A program made the translations under genes and the position numbers. A DNA stretch of 35,086 nt from Acidobacteriota bacterium (GTDB lineage: Bacteria; Acidobacteriota; Thermoanaerobaculia; Multivoradales; JAHEKO01). Numbering within the stretch: the stretch's first letter is position 1; each line of letters starts with the position of its first letter. Positions 1 through 8,109 of this stretch are shown in pieces. Location: positions 1 to 35,086 of the forward strand of contig JAOTWP010000034.1 of the NCBI GenBank assembly GCA_029862975.1, written 5' to 3'. The notes under the pieces are model-generated. The model was not told the DNA's origin. It saw only the letters and a program-made list of their open reading frames with translations, and searched no databases.

Positions 1-770
1 TTGCCGACGAGCACCGCGAGCTCGAAGGGGAGCTGCGGCGCCTGCTGGACGACCGTCTGGCCCGTGGGCGCGTGGACGTGCGGGTGGTGATCGAGCCGCT
101 GGCCGACGAGGAGGCCTCCGTGGCGCTCGACGAGACGGTCGCCGCCGGATTCCTCGCGGCCGCGCGGCGAATGGCCGACCTGGGGCTTGCCGCGGCCACC
201 GTGACCGCCGGCGAGCTGCTCCGCTTGCCCGAGGTCGTGCGGATCCGGCGCCGTCCCCGCGCTCTCGGGCAGGAGGGTCGAGGCCTCGTCTCCGCGACCC
301 TGGAGCGGGCGGTCGATCAGCTCGTGGCGACCCGCGAAGCGGAGGGAAGTCGGCTGCAGGCCATCCTCGAGCAGCGGCTGGGCCTGCTCCGGGAGCTGGT
401 CGAGCGGCTGGCCGGCGCTCGCGACGAGGTGCGCCGCGGCATCCTCGATCGAATGCGCGCGCGGCTGGACGAGCTCGTCGCCGGCGGCGAGCTGCCGCCG
501 GATCGCCTCGCTCAGGAGGCGGCGCTCTACGCCGAGAAGACCGACATCCAGGAAGAGCTCGACCGCCTGGACGCCCATCTCGAGAGCTTCGAGAAGGCGG
601 TGCGGGGGCGGCGGCCGGTGGGGCGGCGGCTCGAGTTCCTGACCCAGGAGATCCACCGCGAGCTCAACACCCTGGTCAGCAAGTGCCGCGACGCGCGGAT
701 GGCCGAGTGGGTGGTCGACGGCAAGGTCGCGTGCGAGCAGCTTCGCGAGCAGGTGCAGAATGTCGAGTAG
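1..770 (+). CDS. yicC: YicC family endoribonuclease, C-terminal part (left end cut)
   Basis: The reading frame is open from the first full codon at position 3, so the gene starts outside the window and about 256 residues remain. Its C-terminal 40 residues carry the family signature: an EIHRELNTL segment followed by a basic stretch and then LREQVQN just before the stop, matching the YicC/DUF1732 C-terminal domain. The middle is helical and Arg/Glu-rich, as in the family. Known: E. coli YicC is an endoribonuclease that takes part in small-RNA turnover together with PNPase. It is the first visible gene of a yicC-gmk-rpoZ-coaBC operon, an order seen in many bacteria, and its end overlaps gmk by 11 bases. 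Family call is firm; the RNase role is transferred from E. coli. Confidence 0.93.
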   Translation, partial: ADEHRELEGELRRLLDDRLARGRVDVRVVIEPLADEEASVALDETVAAGFLAAARRMADLGLAAATVTAGELLRLPEVVRIRRRPRALGQEGRGLVSATLERAVDQLVATREAEGSRLQAILEQRLGLLRELVERLAGARDEVRRGILDRMRARLDELVAGGELPPDRLAQEAALYAEKTDIQEELDRLDAHLESFEKAVRGRRPVGRRLEFLTQEIHRELNTLVSKCRDARMAEWVVDGKVACEQLREQVQNVE

Positions 771-1503
771 CCCGGGCCCACCCGGCCCGCCGCCGGCACT
801 CGGCGACGTCTTCGTCGTCGCGGCTCCTTCGGGGACGGGCAAGACGACGCTCGTGTCGATGGCGCTCGCGGGCGAGTGGCCGGATCCGGGACCGCCGGAG
901 TTCTCCGTCAGCCACACCACCCGCGCCCCGCGCCCCGACGAGGTCCACGGCCGCAACTACTTCTTCGTCGACGAGGCGCAGTTCGAGGCGATGGTGGCCG
1001 GCGGCGAGTTCCTCGAGTGGGCCGAGGTCCACGGGCAGCTCAAGGGCACCGCGCGGGCCGAGGTCCACGACCGCCTGGCCGCGGGCGCCGACGTGCTCCT
1101 CGACCTGGACGTCCAGGGCGTGGAGAGCGTGCTCGCGGTGATGCCCGACGCCTGCGCGATCTTGATCCTGCCTCCGAGCTACGCGGAGCTCGAGCATCGG
1201 ATCGTCGAGCGCGGTCACGACCGGCCCGCCGACGTGGCGAGGCGGCTCGCCGTATCTCTCTGGGAAATCGAGCGTTATCCGATGTTCGACTATGTTATCA
1301 TCAACGACGACGTCGAGCGCGCCAGCCGCGAGCTCAAGTCGATCATCGTCTCGAGACGGACCCTCCTCGCGCGCAACCAGGCCCGCGTCCAAGCCATCGT
1401 TGCGGACTTCCGCGACGCCTTGGAGCCCGTCGACCCACCGCCTTCAGCCGACAGTCCCGACCCACCCCACTCACCGCCCATTCCCCGATCGGAGATTCCT
1501 TGA
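760..1503 (+). CDS. gmk: Guanylate kinase
   Basis: It phosphorylates GMP to GDP with ATP in the cytoplasm, feeding GTP and c-di-GMP synthesis. The P-loop is at residues 22-30 (APSGTGKTT), followed by the GMP-binding region with SHTTRAPRPDE and the acidic FLEWAEVHG segment, all standard for the family. The protein has 247 residues against about 205 for typical bacterial Gmk: a Pro/Gly-rich extension of about 14 residues precedes the P-loop strand, and a Pro/Ser-rich tail of about 30 residues follows the catalytic fold. The ATG at 760 lies inside yicC, and the stop overlaps the rpoZ start (TGATG), so translation of the three genes is probably coupled. The tail has no recognisable domain. Confidence 0.96.
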   Translation: MSSSPGPPGPPPALGDVFVVAAPSGTGKTTLVSMALAGEWPDPGPPEFSVSHTTRAPRPDEVHGRNYFFVDEAQFEAMVAGGEFLEWAEVHGQLKGTARAEVHDRLAAGADVLLDLDVQGVESVLAVMPDACAILILPPSYAELEHRIVERGHDRPADVARRLAVSLWEIERYPMFDYVIINDDVERASRELKSIIVSRRTLLARNQARVQAIVADFRDALEPVDPPPSADSPDPPHSPPIPRSEIP

Positions 1504-1733
1504 TGGACCGCATTCCCGAGAAGATCGACAGCCGCTTCCGCTACGTCCTGCTGGCCGCGGAGCGCGCCGAGCAGCTCATCCGAGGCGGGTCTCCGAAGAT
1601 CGAGACCCCCGAGACCAAGCCGACGCGCATCGCGCTGAGCGAGATCTCGATGGACCTCGTCGCCTGGGACTACGGCCCGCCGCCCCCGGAGGTGGAGGAG
1701 CCGGGCACCGAGGGCGCCCCGGCGGAGGGCTAG
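1503..1733 (+). CDS. rpoZ: DNA-directed RNA polymerase omega subunit
   Basis: This 76-residue protein fits the omega subunit, which promotes assembly and stability of RNA polymerase by clamping the beta-prime subunit. Visible family features are the N-terminal DSRFRYVLLAAERAEQLI helix (equivalent to the conserved R-x-x-L-V/A-x-x-A-A-x-R-A-x-x-L core) and a following KPTRIALSEI segment. The C-terminal 20 residues are acidic and Pro-rich. The start codon overlaps the gmk stop by one base and coaBC starts 4 bases after the stop. Its position directly behind gmk is the usual one across many bacterial phyla, which supports the call for so short a protein. Some members of this group extend further at the C terminus; nothing indicates truncation here. 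Confidence 0.93.
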   Translation: MDRIPEKIDSRFRYVLLAAERAEQLIRGGSPKIETPETKPTRIALSEISMDLVAWDYGPPPPEVEEPGTEGAPAEG

Positions 1734-1737
1734 CCGC

Positions 1738-2952
1738 GTGCGCGTCCTGCTGGGCGTGTGCGGCGGCATCGCCGCATACAAGGCGGCGGAGCTCGTGCGC
1801 CTGCTCCGGGCGGCGGATCACGACGTGCGCTGCGCGCTGACCCGCGGCGCCGAGTCGTTCGTGACCCCGCTGACCCTCGAGGTGCTGAGCGGGTACCGGG
1901 TCTACCGGCAGGAGTACCTGAATCCCAACGACTCCGGGGAAGAGCTGCACGTCGAGGCGGCGCGCTGGGCGGAGCTGCTGTGCGTCGCTCCGGCCACCGC
2001 GCACACCCTCGGCAAGCTGGCGCTCGGGCTGGCGGACGACTTTCTCACGACGACGGCCCTCGGCTTCGAGGGGCCCGTGCTCGTCGCTCCGGCGATGCAC
2101 TCGACGATGTGGATGCAGCCGGCCGTCCAGGCCAACGCGCAGACGCTGCGCGAGCGGGGAGTCAGCGTGCTCGGTCCGTCGATCGGCGCGCTGGCGTCCG
2201 GCGACACCGGCGTCGGCCGCCTGGTGGACCTCGGCGTCCTCGTCCGTGAGGTCGACCGCTTCCGGTCGACCGGCGAGCTCGCCGGCAAGCGCGTCCTCGT
2301 GACGGCGGGCCCGACGAGAGAGGCTCTCGACCCGGTGCGTTTCCTCAGCAACCGCTCGAGCGGCCGGATGGGCTTCGCCCTGGCCGCAGAGGCGGTACGG
2401 CGCGGCGCCGACGTGCAGCTCGTGGCCGGCCCGGTCGAGCTGCCGACGCCGCGCGGAGTGGAGCGGTGCGACGTCGTCAGCGCGGCGGAGATGCGCGTCG
2501 CGGTGGAGGAGCGGGCGGCCGCGGCGGATCTCATCGTCATGGCCGCGGCCGTCGGCGACCTCCGGCCCGGGAAGACCTCCGCGCGCAAGCTCAAGAAGTC
2601 CGAGCTCGGCGGCGAGCTCGCGCTTGCGCGCACGGCGGACATCCTCGCGGGCCTGGCGGAGTCGGCGCCCGACGCGGTGCGCGTCGGCTTCGCCGCCGAG
2701 ACGGAGAACCTCGAGGCCGAGGCGATACGCAAGCTCGAGCAGAAGCAGGCGCAGTTCATCGTCGCCAACGACGTCTCCCGAGCCGACATCGGGTTCGGCC
2801 AGTCCGACAACGAGGTGACGGTCTTTCGCAGCGGCGCCGAGCCGGTTCACGTCCCCAAGGCATCGAAGCCCGCGATCGCCCGGGCGGTCTTCGATCTCGT
2901 CGTTCCCGCGGTGCTCGCGAGAGGCGGCGCCACGAAGCGCGCGGCGCGCTGA
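1738..2952 (+). CDS. coaBC: Bifunctional phosphopantothenoylcysteine decarboxylase / phosphopantothenate-cysteine ligase
   Basis: It performs two consecutive steps of coenzyme A synthesis: joining 4'-phosphopantothenate to cysteine (CoaB, C-terminal half) and FMN-dependent decarboxylation to 4'-phosphopantetheine (CoaC, N-terminal half). CoaC features: a Rossmann start at GVCGGIAAYKA, the catalytic His in LHVEAARWAE, and a PATA motif. CoaB features: TAGPTRE, NRSSGRMG, the KKSE lysines and GFAAET. Two expected CoaC residues differ from the E. coli type: the PxMN motif reads PAMH, and the Cys loop reads LASGDTG instead of an ACG form. Actinobacterial CoaBC also has PAMH, so this is a known variant rather than a broken enzyme. 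The start is GTG at 1738, 4 bases after rpoZ. The length (404) is normal. Confidence 0.96.
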   Translation: MRVLLGVCGGIAAYKAAELVRLLRAADHDVRCALTRGAESFVTPLTLEVLSGYRVYRQEYLNPNDSGEELHVEAARWAELLCVAPATAHTLGKLALGLADDFLTTTALGFEGPVLVAPAMHSTMWMQPAVQANAQTLRERGVSVLGPSIGALASGDTGVGRLVDLGVLVREVDRFRSTGELAGKRVLVTAGPTREALDPVRFLSNRSSGRMGFALAAEAVRRGADVQLVAGPVELPTPRGVERCDVVSAAEMRVAVEERAAAADLIVMAAAVGDLRPGKTSARKLKKSELGGELALARTADILAGLAESAPDAVRVGFAAETENLEAEAIRKLEQKQAQFIVANDVSRADIGFGQSDNEVTVFRSGAEPVHVPKASKPAIARAVFDLVVPAVLARGGATKRAAR

Positions 2953-2958
2953 CCGAGC

Positions 2959-3630
2959 ATGGGCCGGCCGCTCAACGGGACCGAGCGCGAGTGGCTCGCC
3001 TACCTGCATGACCTCGGCTTCGAGGAGGTCTATCTGCCGCGGCCGGGCGCGGATCTCGAGGCGGTGGCGCGCGAGGCCGCGGAGTGCACGGCCTGCAAGC
3101 TGGCCGCGGGACGGCTCAACGTCGTCTTCGGCAGCGGCCGCCCCGGAGCCCGGCTGATGCTCATCGGCGAGGGACCGGGAGCGGCGGAGGACCGGCAGGG
3201 CCTGCCGTTCGTGGGACCGGCCGGGGACCTCCTCACGCGGATCCTCGGGGCGATCGATCTCGAGCGCTCCGACGTCTACATCGCCAACATCGTCAAGTGC
3301 CGGCCGCCGGGCAACCGGGACCCGGAGCCCGACGAAGTGGCGGCCTGCCGCGGCTACCTCGAGCGGCAGATCGACCTCGTGGCTCCGCGAGTCATCGTGG
3401 CCCTGGGCCGGGTGGCCGCCCAGACGCTGCTCGGCCGCGACGCGCCCCTGGGACGGATGCGGGGCGTCTGGCACGAGATCCGCGGAATCCCGGCGCGCGT
3501 GACCTACCATCCGGCCGCCCTGCTGCGCAATTCGGGCTACCGGCAGCCGACCTGGGAGGACATGCAGGCCGTCCGCGATCGCCTGGTCGGCGGCGCGGGC
3601 GAGCCGCCGGGAGAAGCGTTGCTAGAATGA
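2959..3630 (+). CDS. Uracil-DNA glycosylase, family 4 (Fe-S type)
   Basis: It removes uracil from DNA as the first step of base excision repair. Four cysteines at 43, 46, 114 and 130 have the spacing of the family 4 iron-sulfur cluster. Motif A is GEGPGAAEDRQG (residues 70-81) followed by PFVGPAG, and motif B is TYHPAALLR with His184; VKCRPPGNRDP is also typical. The N-terminal 40 residues precede the first Cys pair and resemble the short helical lead seen in many of these proteins. It begins 6 bases after coaBC and its stop overlaps the next start as ATGA. Thermophiles and high-GC bacteria commonly use this family against cytosine deamination. A related function such as family 5 activity is unlikely given the motif A sequence. 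Confidence 0.93.
   Translation: MGRPLNGTEREWLAYLHDLGFEEVYLPRPGADLEAVAREAAECTACKLAAGRLNVVFGSGRPGARLMLIGEGPGAAEDRQGLPFVGPAGDLLTRILGAIDLERSDVYIANIVKCRPPGNRDPEPDEVAACRGYLERQIDLVAPRVIVALGRVAAQTLLGRDAPLGRMRGVWHEIRGIPARVTYHPAALLRNSGYRQPTWEDMQAVRDRLVGGAGEPPGEALLE
3623..3628 (+). promoter_or_regulatory. Possible internal -10 element before GT2
   Basis: TAGAAT ends 7 bases before the second in-frame ATG of the glycosyltransferase (3636). No good -35 hexamer is visible at 16-18 bases upstream. It could start a leaderless transcript, but it overlaps coding sequence and may be chance. Confidence 0.2.
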
Positions 3631-4619
3631 CCGTCATGGAACGACAGACTGCGCCGGCGGCGACGCTTTCGCCCGCGGCGCCCGAGCCCGCGCCCGAGGT
3701 CAGCGTCCTCGTCCCGGTGCTCGACGAGGAGGGCACCGTCGAGGAGCTCGCGCGGCAGGTGGCGAGCGTGCTCGAGGAGGCCGGCCGCGCTTTCGAGATC
3801 GTGTTCGTGGACGACGGCTCGACCGACGGCACGGCCGAGCGGATCCGGCAGGCCCGCAGCGCCGACCCGCGCGTCCGTCTCGTTCGCCTGCGGCGCAACT
3901 TCGGCAAGGCGGCCGCGCTGTGCGCCGGGGTCGAGGCCGCGCGCGGCGCCATCCTCGTCACGATGGACGGCGATCTCCAGGACGAGCCGCGGGAGATCCC
4001 GCACCTCCTCGCCAAGCTCGAGGAAGGCCTCGACCTGGTCTCGGGCTGGAAGAAGGAGCGGCGCGATCCGATCGGCAAGCGCTGGCCGTCGAAGCTCTTC
4101 AACTGGACCACTCGGTGGCTGGCCCAGATCGAGCTGCACGACTTCAACTGCGGCTTCAAGGCCTACCGCCGCGAGGTCCTGGAGCAGATCGCGATCTACG
4201 GCGAGCTCCATCGCTACATCCCGGTGCTCGCCAGCCGCAAGGGATTCGCCGTCGGCGAGCTGGCGGTGGTGCACAACCCGCGCCGCCACGGCCGCAGCAA
4301 GTATGGCTGGGACCGCTACTACAAGGGGCTGCTCGACCTGATCACCGTGCTCTTCATCACCAGGTACACCCGCCGCCCGCTGCATCTCTTCGGCGCCATC
4401 GGTCTCGTCTGCTTCGCGACGGGCTTCGCGATCAACGGCTATCTGGCGGTCCACTGGTCGCTGGGCGGTACGCTGAGCAACCGGCCGCTGCTGCTGCTCG
4501 GGGTTCTCCTCATGCTCGTCGGCATCCAGGTCCTCACCACCGGCCTCATCGGCGAGATGCTCACCTACAAGAACTTCCGCGGCTCCGACACCTACAGCGT
4601 GAAAGAACGCCTCGGGTGA
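3627..4619 (+). CDS. Family 2 glycosyltransferase with C-terminal membrane anchor (polyprenyl-phosphate sugar transferase type)
   Basis: It probably transfers a sugar from a nucleotide donor to a polyprenyl phosphate at the inner face of the membrane, as dolichol-phosphate-mannose-synthase-like and ArnC/GtrB-type enzymes do. The GT-A fold motifs are SVLVPVLDEE near residue 25, VDDGSTDG (Asp62-Asp63) and MDGDLQDE (Asp114, Asp116), followed by NCGFKAYRR and HNPRRHGRSKYGW. Two hydrophobic helices lie near the C terminus (about residues 253-275 and 290-315). The ATG at 3627 is chosen because it overlaps the previous stop (ATGA) with GGAG about 13 bases upstream; ATG 3636 is an alternative. The next gene is another glycosyltransferase overlapping by four bases (GTGA), so the two probably act in one surface-glycan pathway. 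The exact sugar cannot be told. Confidence 0.9.
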   Translation: MTVMERQTAPAATLSPAAPEPAPEVSVLVPVLDEEGTVEELARQVASVLEEAGRAFEIVFVDDGSTDGTAERIRQARSADPRVRLVRLRRNFGKAAALCAGVEAARGAILVTMDGDLQDEPREIPHLLAKLEEGLDLVSGWKKERRDPIGKRWPSKLFNWTTRWLAQIELHDFNCGFKAYRREVLEQIAIYGELHRYIPVLASRKGFAVGELAVVHNPRRHGRSKYGWDRYYKGLLDLITVLFITRYTRRPLHLFGAIGLVCFATGFAINGYLAVHWSLGGTLSNRPLLLLGVLLMLVGIQVLTTGLIGEMLTYKNFRGSDTYSVKERLG

Positions 4620-5848
4620 AGATCCTCTTCCTGACGCAGACCTTCCCGCGCTCTCCGGTCGACACCTCGGGACCCTTCATCCGCGACCTCGCGCGCGGCC
4701 TCGTCGGCCACGGCGACGAGGTGACGGTGCTGACCCCGCACGCGCCGGGAGTGGCCCCGGCGTGGGACGACGGCGGCGTCGAGGTGCGGTCGTTCCGCTA
4801 CGCGCCGGAGGCCGGCGAGGTGATCGGCTACAGCCGCAGCCTGCGGGCGGACGAGAAGGTGCGCTGGCGCGCCGGCCTCGTCACGCCGCTCTATCTCTGG
4901 GGCGCGCGGCGGGCGGTCTCGAGGCTTCTGCGCGAGCGCCCCTTCGACGTCCTGCAGGGCCACTGGGTCGTGCCCAACGGGCTGGTGGCGGCCACGTTCG
5001 CCGCCCGGCTGGCCGTGGGAACCGGCCTGCACGGCAGCGACGTCTTCATGGCCGAGCGCCGCGGCGTCCGCGCGTGGGTCGGGAGGAGCCTGGGCCGCTG
5101 CCGCTTCCTGACCGGCTGCTCGCCGGAGCTCGTCGAGCGCGTTTGCAGGCTCGGCTTTCCGCTCGACCGGGCGGCGGTGATCCCCTACGGGGTCGACGTC
5201 GAGACGTTCTCGCCCCGACCCGACCGGCGCGGGATCTGGCGCGCGCGACTCGGCGTCCCGGACGACGGCGTGCTGCTGCTGTCGGTGGGCCGGATGGTGA
5301 GCAAGAAGGGCTATCAGGTGCTGCTGCCGCTGCTCCCGGAGCTGCTCGCCCGGCACGACGCGCTGCACGTGGTCCTGGCCGGCGCCGGCGATCTACTGGA
5401 CGACCTGCGGCGCCGCACGCAGCCCTGGGGGGACCGCGTGCACCTGCCCGGCGTCGTGCTGCGGGACACGCTGCCCGATCTCTTCCGCGCCGCGGACGCG
5501 TTCGTGCTTCCGGCCCTGCACGACGCCAGCGGCAACGTCGACGGCCTGCCCAACGTCATCCTCGAGGCCATGGCCAGCGGACTGCCGGTGGTCGCTTCGG
5601 GGATCTCGGGGATCCCCCTCGCCGTCACGGACGGCCGCGAGGGCCGGCTGGTCCCGGAGCGCGATCCGGGCGCGCTCGCGGCGGCGCTCGCCGAGGTCGT
5701 GGCCGACGGCGCGGCCCGCCGCAGGATGGGGGCGGCGGCCCGCCGCAAGGCCGAGACCGAGCTCACGTGGAGCGTCGTCGCGGGGCGCTACAGGGCGGTC
5801 TACGAGGAGGCCGTCGCGGCCCGGGAGGGAGCGGCGGATGCCGCGTGA
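4616..5848 (+). CDS. Family 4 (GT-B) glycosyltransferase
   Basis: A retaining GT-B glycosyltransferase, likely adding a sugar from a nucleotide donor to a lipid-linked or surface glycan. The N-terminal domain begins KILFLTQTFPRSP, the usual glycine- and proline-containing acceptor-side start of this family. The donor domain holds SVGRMVSKKGYQ, then the E-x7-E type region LPNVILEAMASGLPVVAS and a GREGRLVPERDPGALA nucleotide-binding end. About 410 residues, normal length. The start is GTG at 4616, overlapping the GT2 stop, and the end overlaps the next gene by 11 bases. No membrane segment is evident. Linkage and substrate are unknown; the tight coupling with the GT2 argues for a shared pathway. 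Confidence 0.92.
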   Translation: MKILFLTQTFPRSPVDTSGPFIRDLARGLVGHGDEVTVLTPHAPGVAPAWDDGGVEVRSFRYAPEAGEVIGYSRSLRADEKVRWRAGLVTPLYLWGARRAVSRLLRERPFDVLQGHWVVPNGLVAATFAARLAVGTGLHGSDVFMAERRGVRAWVGRSLGRCRFLTGCSPELVERVCRLGFPLDRAAVIPYGVDVETFSPRPDRRGIWRARLGVPDDGVLLLSVGRMVSKKGYQVLLPLLPELLARHDALHVVLAGAGDLLDDLRRRTQPWGDRVHLPGVVLRDTLPDLFRAADAFVLPALHDASGNVDGLPNVILEAMASGLPVVASGISGIPLAVTDGREGRLVPERDPGALAAALAEVVADGAARRRMGAAARRKAETELTWSVVAGRYRAVYEEAVAAREGAADAA

Positions 5849-6986
5849 GGGGCGCTTGGCCCGGGAGCTGGTCTGCTCGCGAACGGGCGTCGCCGCGCCG
5901 CTCGACGAGCCCGCGTTCCTCTCGCCCGCCGGCGCGCCCTGGCTCGTCTCCTACGACCTGGCGGGCGCCGACGGCGCGCGGCTGGCCGCCGCCTGGCGGA
6001 CCCGCCCGTGGTCGATGTGGCGCTACCGCGAGCTCCTGCCGCACCGGCGGCACGACGATCGCGTCGATCTCGGCGAGGGGGGCACGCCGCTGGTCCGCCT
6101 GCGCCGCATGGCTCCGGCGGGCGTCGACGTGCTGTTGAAGGAGGAGGGGGGCAACCCCACGGGCTCGTTCAAGGCGCGGGGGCTGTCGCTGGCCGTCAAC
6201 CGGGCGCGCGAGCTGGGGGCGCCCGGAGTGCAGCTGGCCAGCGCCGGCAACGCGGCCCTGGCTCTGGCGGCCTACGCGGCCGCGGCCGGCCTGGCGGCGC
6301 GGGTGGCGCTCCCCGAGGACACTCCGCCCGGCATCGCCGAGCGCTGCCGGCTGCACGGGGCGGAGGTGCTGACCGCGCCCGGCACGCTCGTCGAGGCCGG
6401 GGCGCTCCTGGCCGGGCGCGAGGACGGGTTCTGGACCGTGTCCACGATGAAGGAGCCCTATCGCGTCGAGGGCAAGAAGACGATGGGCCTCGAGCTCGCC
6501 GAGCAGCTCGATTGGCGGCTGCCCGACTGGATTCTCTATCCCACCGGCGGCGGCACCGGGATCGTCGGCATGCGGCGGGCGTTCGACCAGCTCGAGGAGC
6601 TGGGCCTCCTTGCCGGCCGGAGGCCGCGCTTCGTGTCGGTCCAGGTCAGCGGGTGCGCGCCCATCGTCCGCGCCTTCGAGCGCGGCGACGAGACCGCGGC
6701 GCCGTGGGAGGAGCCGCGCAGCCGGGTCTGGGGGCTGCGGGTCCCCAAGGCCATCGGCGACTTCCTCGTTCTCGCCGCGCTGCGCGAGTCCGGGGGCACG
6801 GCGCGGGCGGTCGACGAGGCGGCGATCCCGGCGCTGACCCGGCGGGCGGCCCGCGAGGAGGGGCTGGCGGTCGGGCCCGAGGGCGCGGCATGCCTGCTGG
6901 CGCTCGAGGAGCTCGCGGCCGCCGGGGTGATCGAGCCCGGCCAGAGCGCGGTCGTCTTCCAGACCGGCCATCCGGCGAACTACTAG
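5838..6986 (+). CDS. Threonine synthase-like PLP enzyme
   Basis: A fold type II pyridoxal-phosphate enzyme, most likely threonine synthase (O-phosphohomoserine to threonine). The PLP-binding lysine is Lys112 in NPTGSFKARG. It is preceded by LGEGGTPLVRL and followed by SAGNAALALAAYAAAAGL, and the phosphate-binding loop is PTGGGTG. The N terminus looks like the small zinc ribbon of long threonine synthases (LVC...G...YDL pattern), but only Cys13 remains, so the metal site is probably lost. No homoserine dehydrogenase or kinase gene is nearby; its neighbours are a glycosyltransferase (11-base overlap) and a serine hydrolase. Related diaminopropionate- or threonine-dehydratase-like activities cannot be excluded. 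The length (382) suits the bacterial enzyme. Confidence 0.85.
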   Translation: MPREGRLARELVCSRTGVAAPLDEPAFLSPAGAPWLVSYDLAGADGARLAAAWRTRPWSMWRYRELLPHRRHDDRVDLGEGGTPLVRLRRMAPAGVDVLLKEEGGNPTGSFKARGLSLAVNRARELGAPGVQLASAGNAALALAAYAAAAGLAARVALPEDTPPGIAERCRLHGAEVLTAPGTLVEAGALLAGREDGFWTVSTMKEPYRVEGKKTMGLELAEQLDWRLPDWILYPTGGGTGIVGMRRAFDQLEELGLLAGRRPRFVSVQVSGCAPIVRAFERGDETAAPWEEPRSRVWGLRVPKAIGDFLVLAALRESGGTARAVDEAAIPALTRRAAREEGLAVGPEGAACLLALEELAAAGVIEPGQSAVVFQTGHPANY

Positions 6987-6988
6987 CG

Positions 6989-8014
6989 ATGGCGAGTCGG
7001 CTGAAGGCCCTCGCCGGCGAGCTCGTGGAGTCGGGCGCGGCCTCGGCGGTGGCGGCGATCGCCGGCCGCGGCGCCGAGGTCGTCGCGGAGGCTGCGGCGG
7101 GGTGGCGTGACGCGGGCAGCCGGCTGCGTCGCGCCGATCGCTTCGACCTCGCGTCTCTGACCAAGCCGTGGGTCGCGACGCTGGCCCTGCGCCTCGCCGA
7201 GAAGGGGCTGCTGCCGCTCGAGACGAAAGTGGGCGCCGTCTGGGCGAAAGCGCCCGCGGCGCTGGCCGGCCGTTCCCTGGAGGACCTGCTCAGGCACCGT
7301 TCCGGGCTCCGGGCCTGGAGCCCGCTGTTCCGCCAGACCGTCGATCCGCGGCGCGCCGTGGCTCGGATCCTGCGGTCCGAGAGCCTCGGGGCGCCGCGTC
7401 CGACCTACAGCGATCTCGGGTACATCCTCTGGGCGAGAACCGCCGAACGGGCTCTCGGGGGGGCGCCGGGATCGCTGATGGAGCGTCACGTGCTGCGCCC
7501 GCTCGGGCTGTCGACCGTCGAGCTGGCGCCCGCGGCGGATCGCGCGGTGGCGGCACGGAGCCTCGGCAACGACCGCGAGGTGGAGCTGGCCGCGGCCCTC
7601 GGCGTGACCGTGGCGCTGCGGCCCGGGCCGCCTCCCGGCGTCGTGCAGGACGGCAACGCCCGCCACCTCGGCGGCCTGGCGGGCCACGCCGGCCTCTTCG
7701 CGCCGGCCCGCGCCGTGTGGCGGCTCGCCGCCGAGTGGCTACGGCCGAGGCGGGTGTTGACCGCGAGAGCCGTGGCCCACGCCCTCGCCGGCCGCGGCCC
7801 CTACCGCCTCGGCTGGTGGCGACCGGGCGCCGCGCCGCGGGCGACCCGCGGCTGGTCGCGGGCGGGCTACGGCCATCACGGCTTCACCGGCGGCAGCGTC
7901 TGGATCGACCCGGAGCGCGAGCTCGTCGCCGTCCTGCTCGCCCAGCGCACCTCCGTCGCCGCCGACCTCGACCCCTGGCGCCGGCGATTCCACGAGCTGG
8001 CTCGCTCCCTGTGA
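6989..8014 (+). CDS. Serine hydrolase, beta-lactamase/penicillin-binding family (class C-like)
   Basis: A member of the SxxK acyl-transferase superfamily, which includes class C beta-lactamases, D,D-peptidases and esterases. The nucleophile motif is SLTK at residues 56-59 in DLASLTKPW, the second motif is YSD at 140-142, and the third is HHGFTGG at 296-302 in place of KTG. About 341 residues. No signal peptide or membrane segment is visible at the N terminus, so the protein appears cytoplasmic, which argues against a cell-wall or antibiotic target. The ATG at 6989 lies 2 bases after the previous stop. The substrate is unknown; an esterase or amidase role is as likely as peptidase. Confidence 0.87.
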   Translation: MASRLKALAGELVESGAASAVAAIAGRGAEVVAEAAAGWRDAGSRLRRADRFDLASLTKPWVATLALRLAEKGLLPLETKVGAVWAKAPAALAGRSLEDLLRHRSGLRAWSPLFRQTVDPRRAVARILRSESLGAPRPTYSDLGYILWARTAERALGGAPGSLMERHVLRPLGLSTVELAPAADRAVAARSLGNDREVELAAALGVTVALRPGPPPGVVQDGNARHLGGLAGHAGLFAPARAVWRLAAEWLRPRRVLTARAVAHALAGRGPYRLGWWRPGAAPRATRGWSRAGYGHHGFTGGSVWIDPERELVAVLLAQRTSVAADLDPWRRRFHELARSL

Positions 8015-8062
8015 CCGACGGAAAGAAGCATGGGAACGCCGGGGCGTGGTAGAAATGACCTC

Positions 8063-8083
8063 CGGGCCGGAGCCTCCGGCCCG
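8063..8083 (+). terminator. Perfect GC hairpin between serine hydrolase and thiolase
   Basis: CGGGCCGGAG and its exact reverse complement flank a single C. Folded realistically this is an 8-bp stem with a 5-base loop. No T tract follows. It may end the upstream operon (Rho-assisted or L-shaped terminator) or sit in the thiolase leader; the thiolase ribosome site GGGAGG (8100-8105) follows shortly. Confidence 0.45.
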
Positions 8084-8109
8084 CCGAAATCGATCCCTCG
8101 GGAGGTCCC

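Noticed and set aside
3084..3626. Upstream extension of the GT2 frame across the uracil-DNA glycosylase gene
   Set aside because: The frame is open but the translated part overlaps the glycosylase and has no glycosyltransferase features; the ATGA overlap at 3627 fits the operon style.
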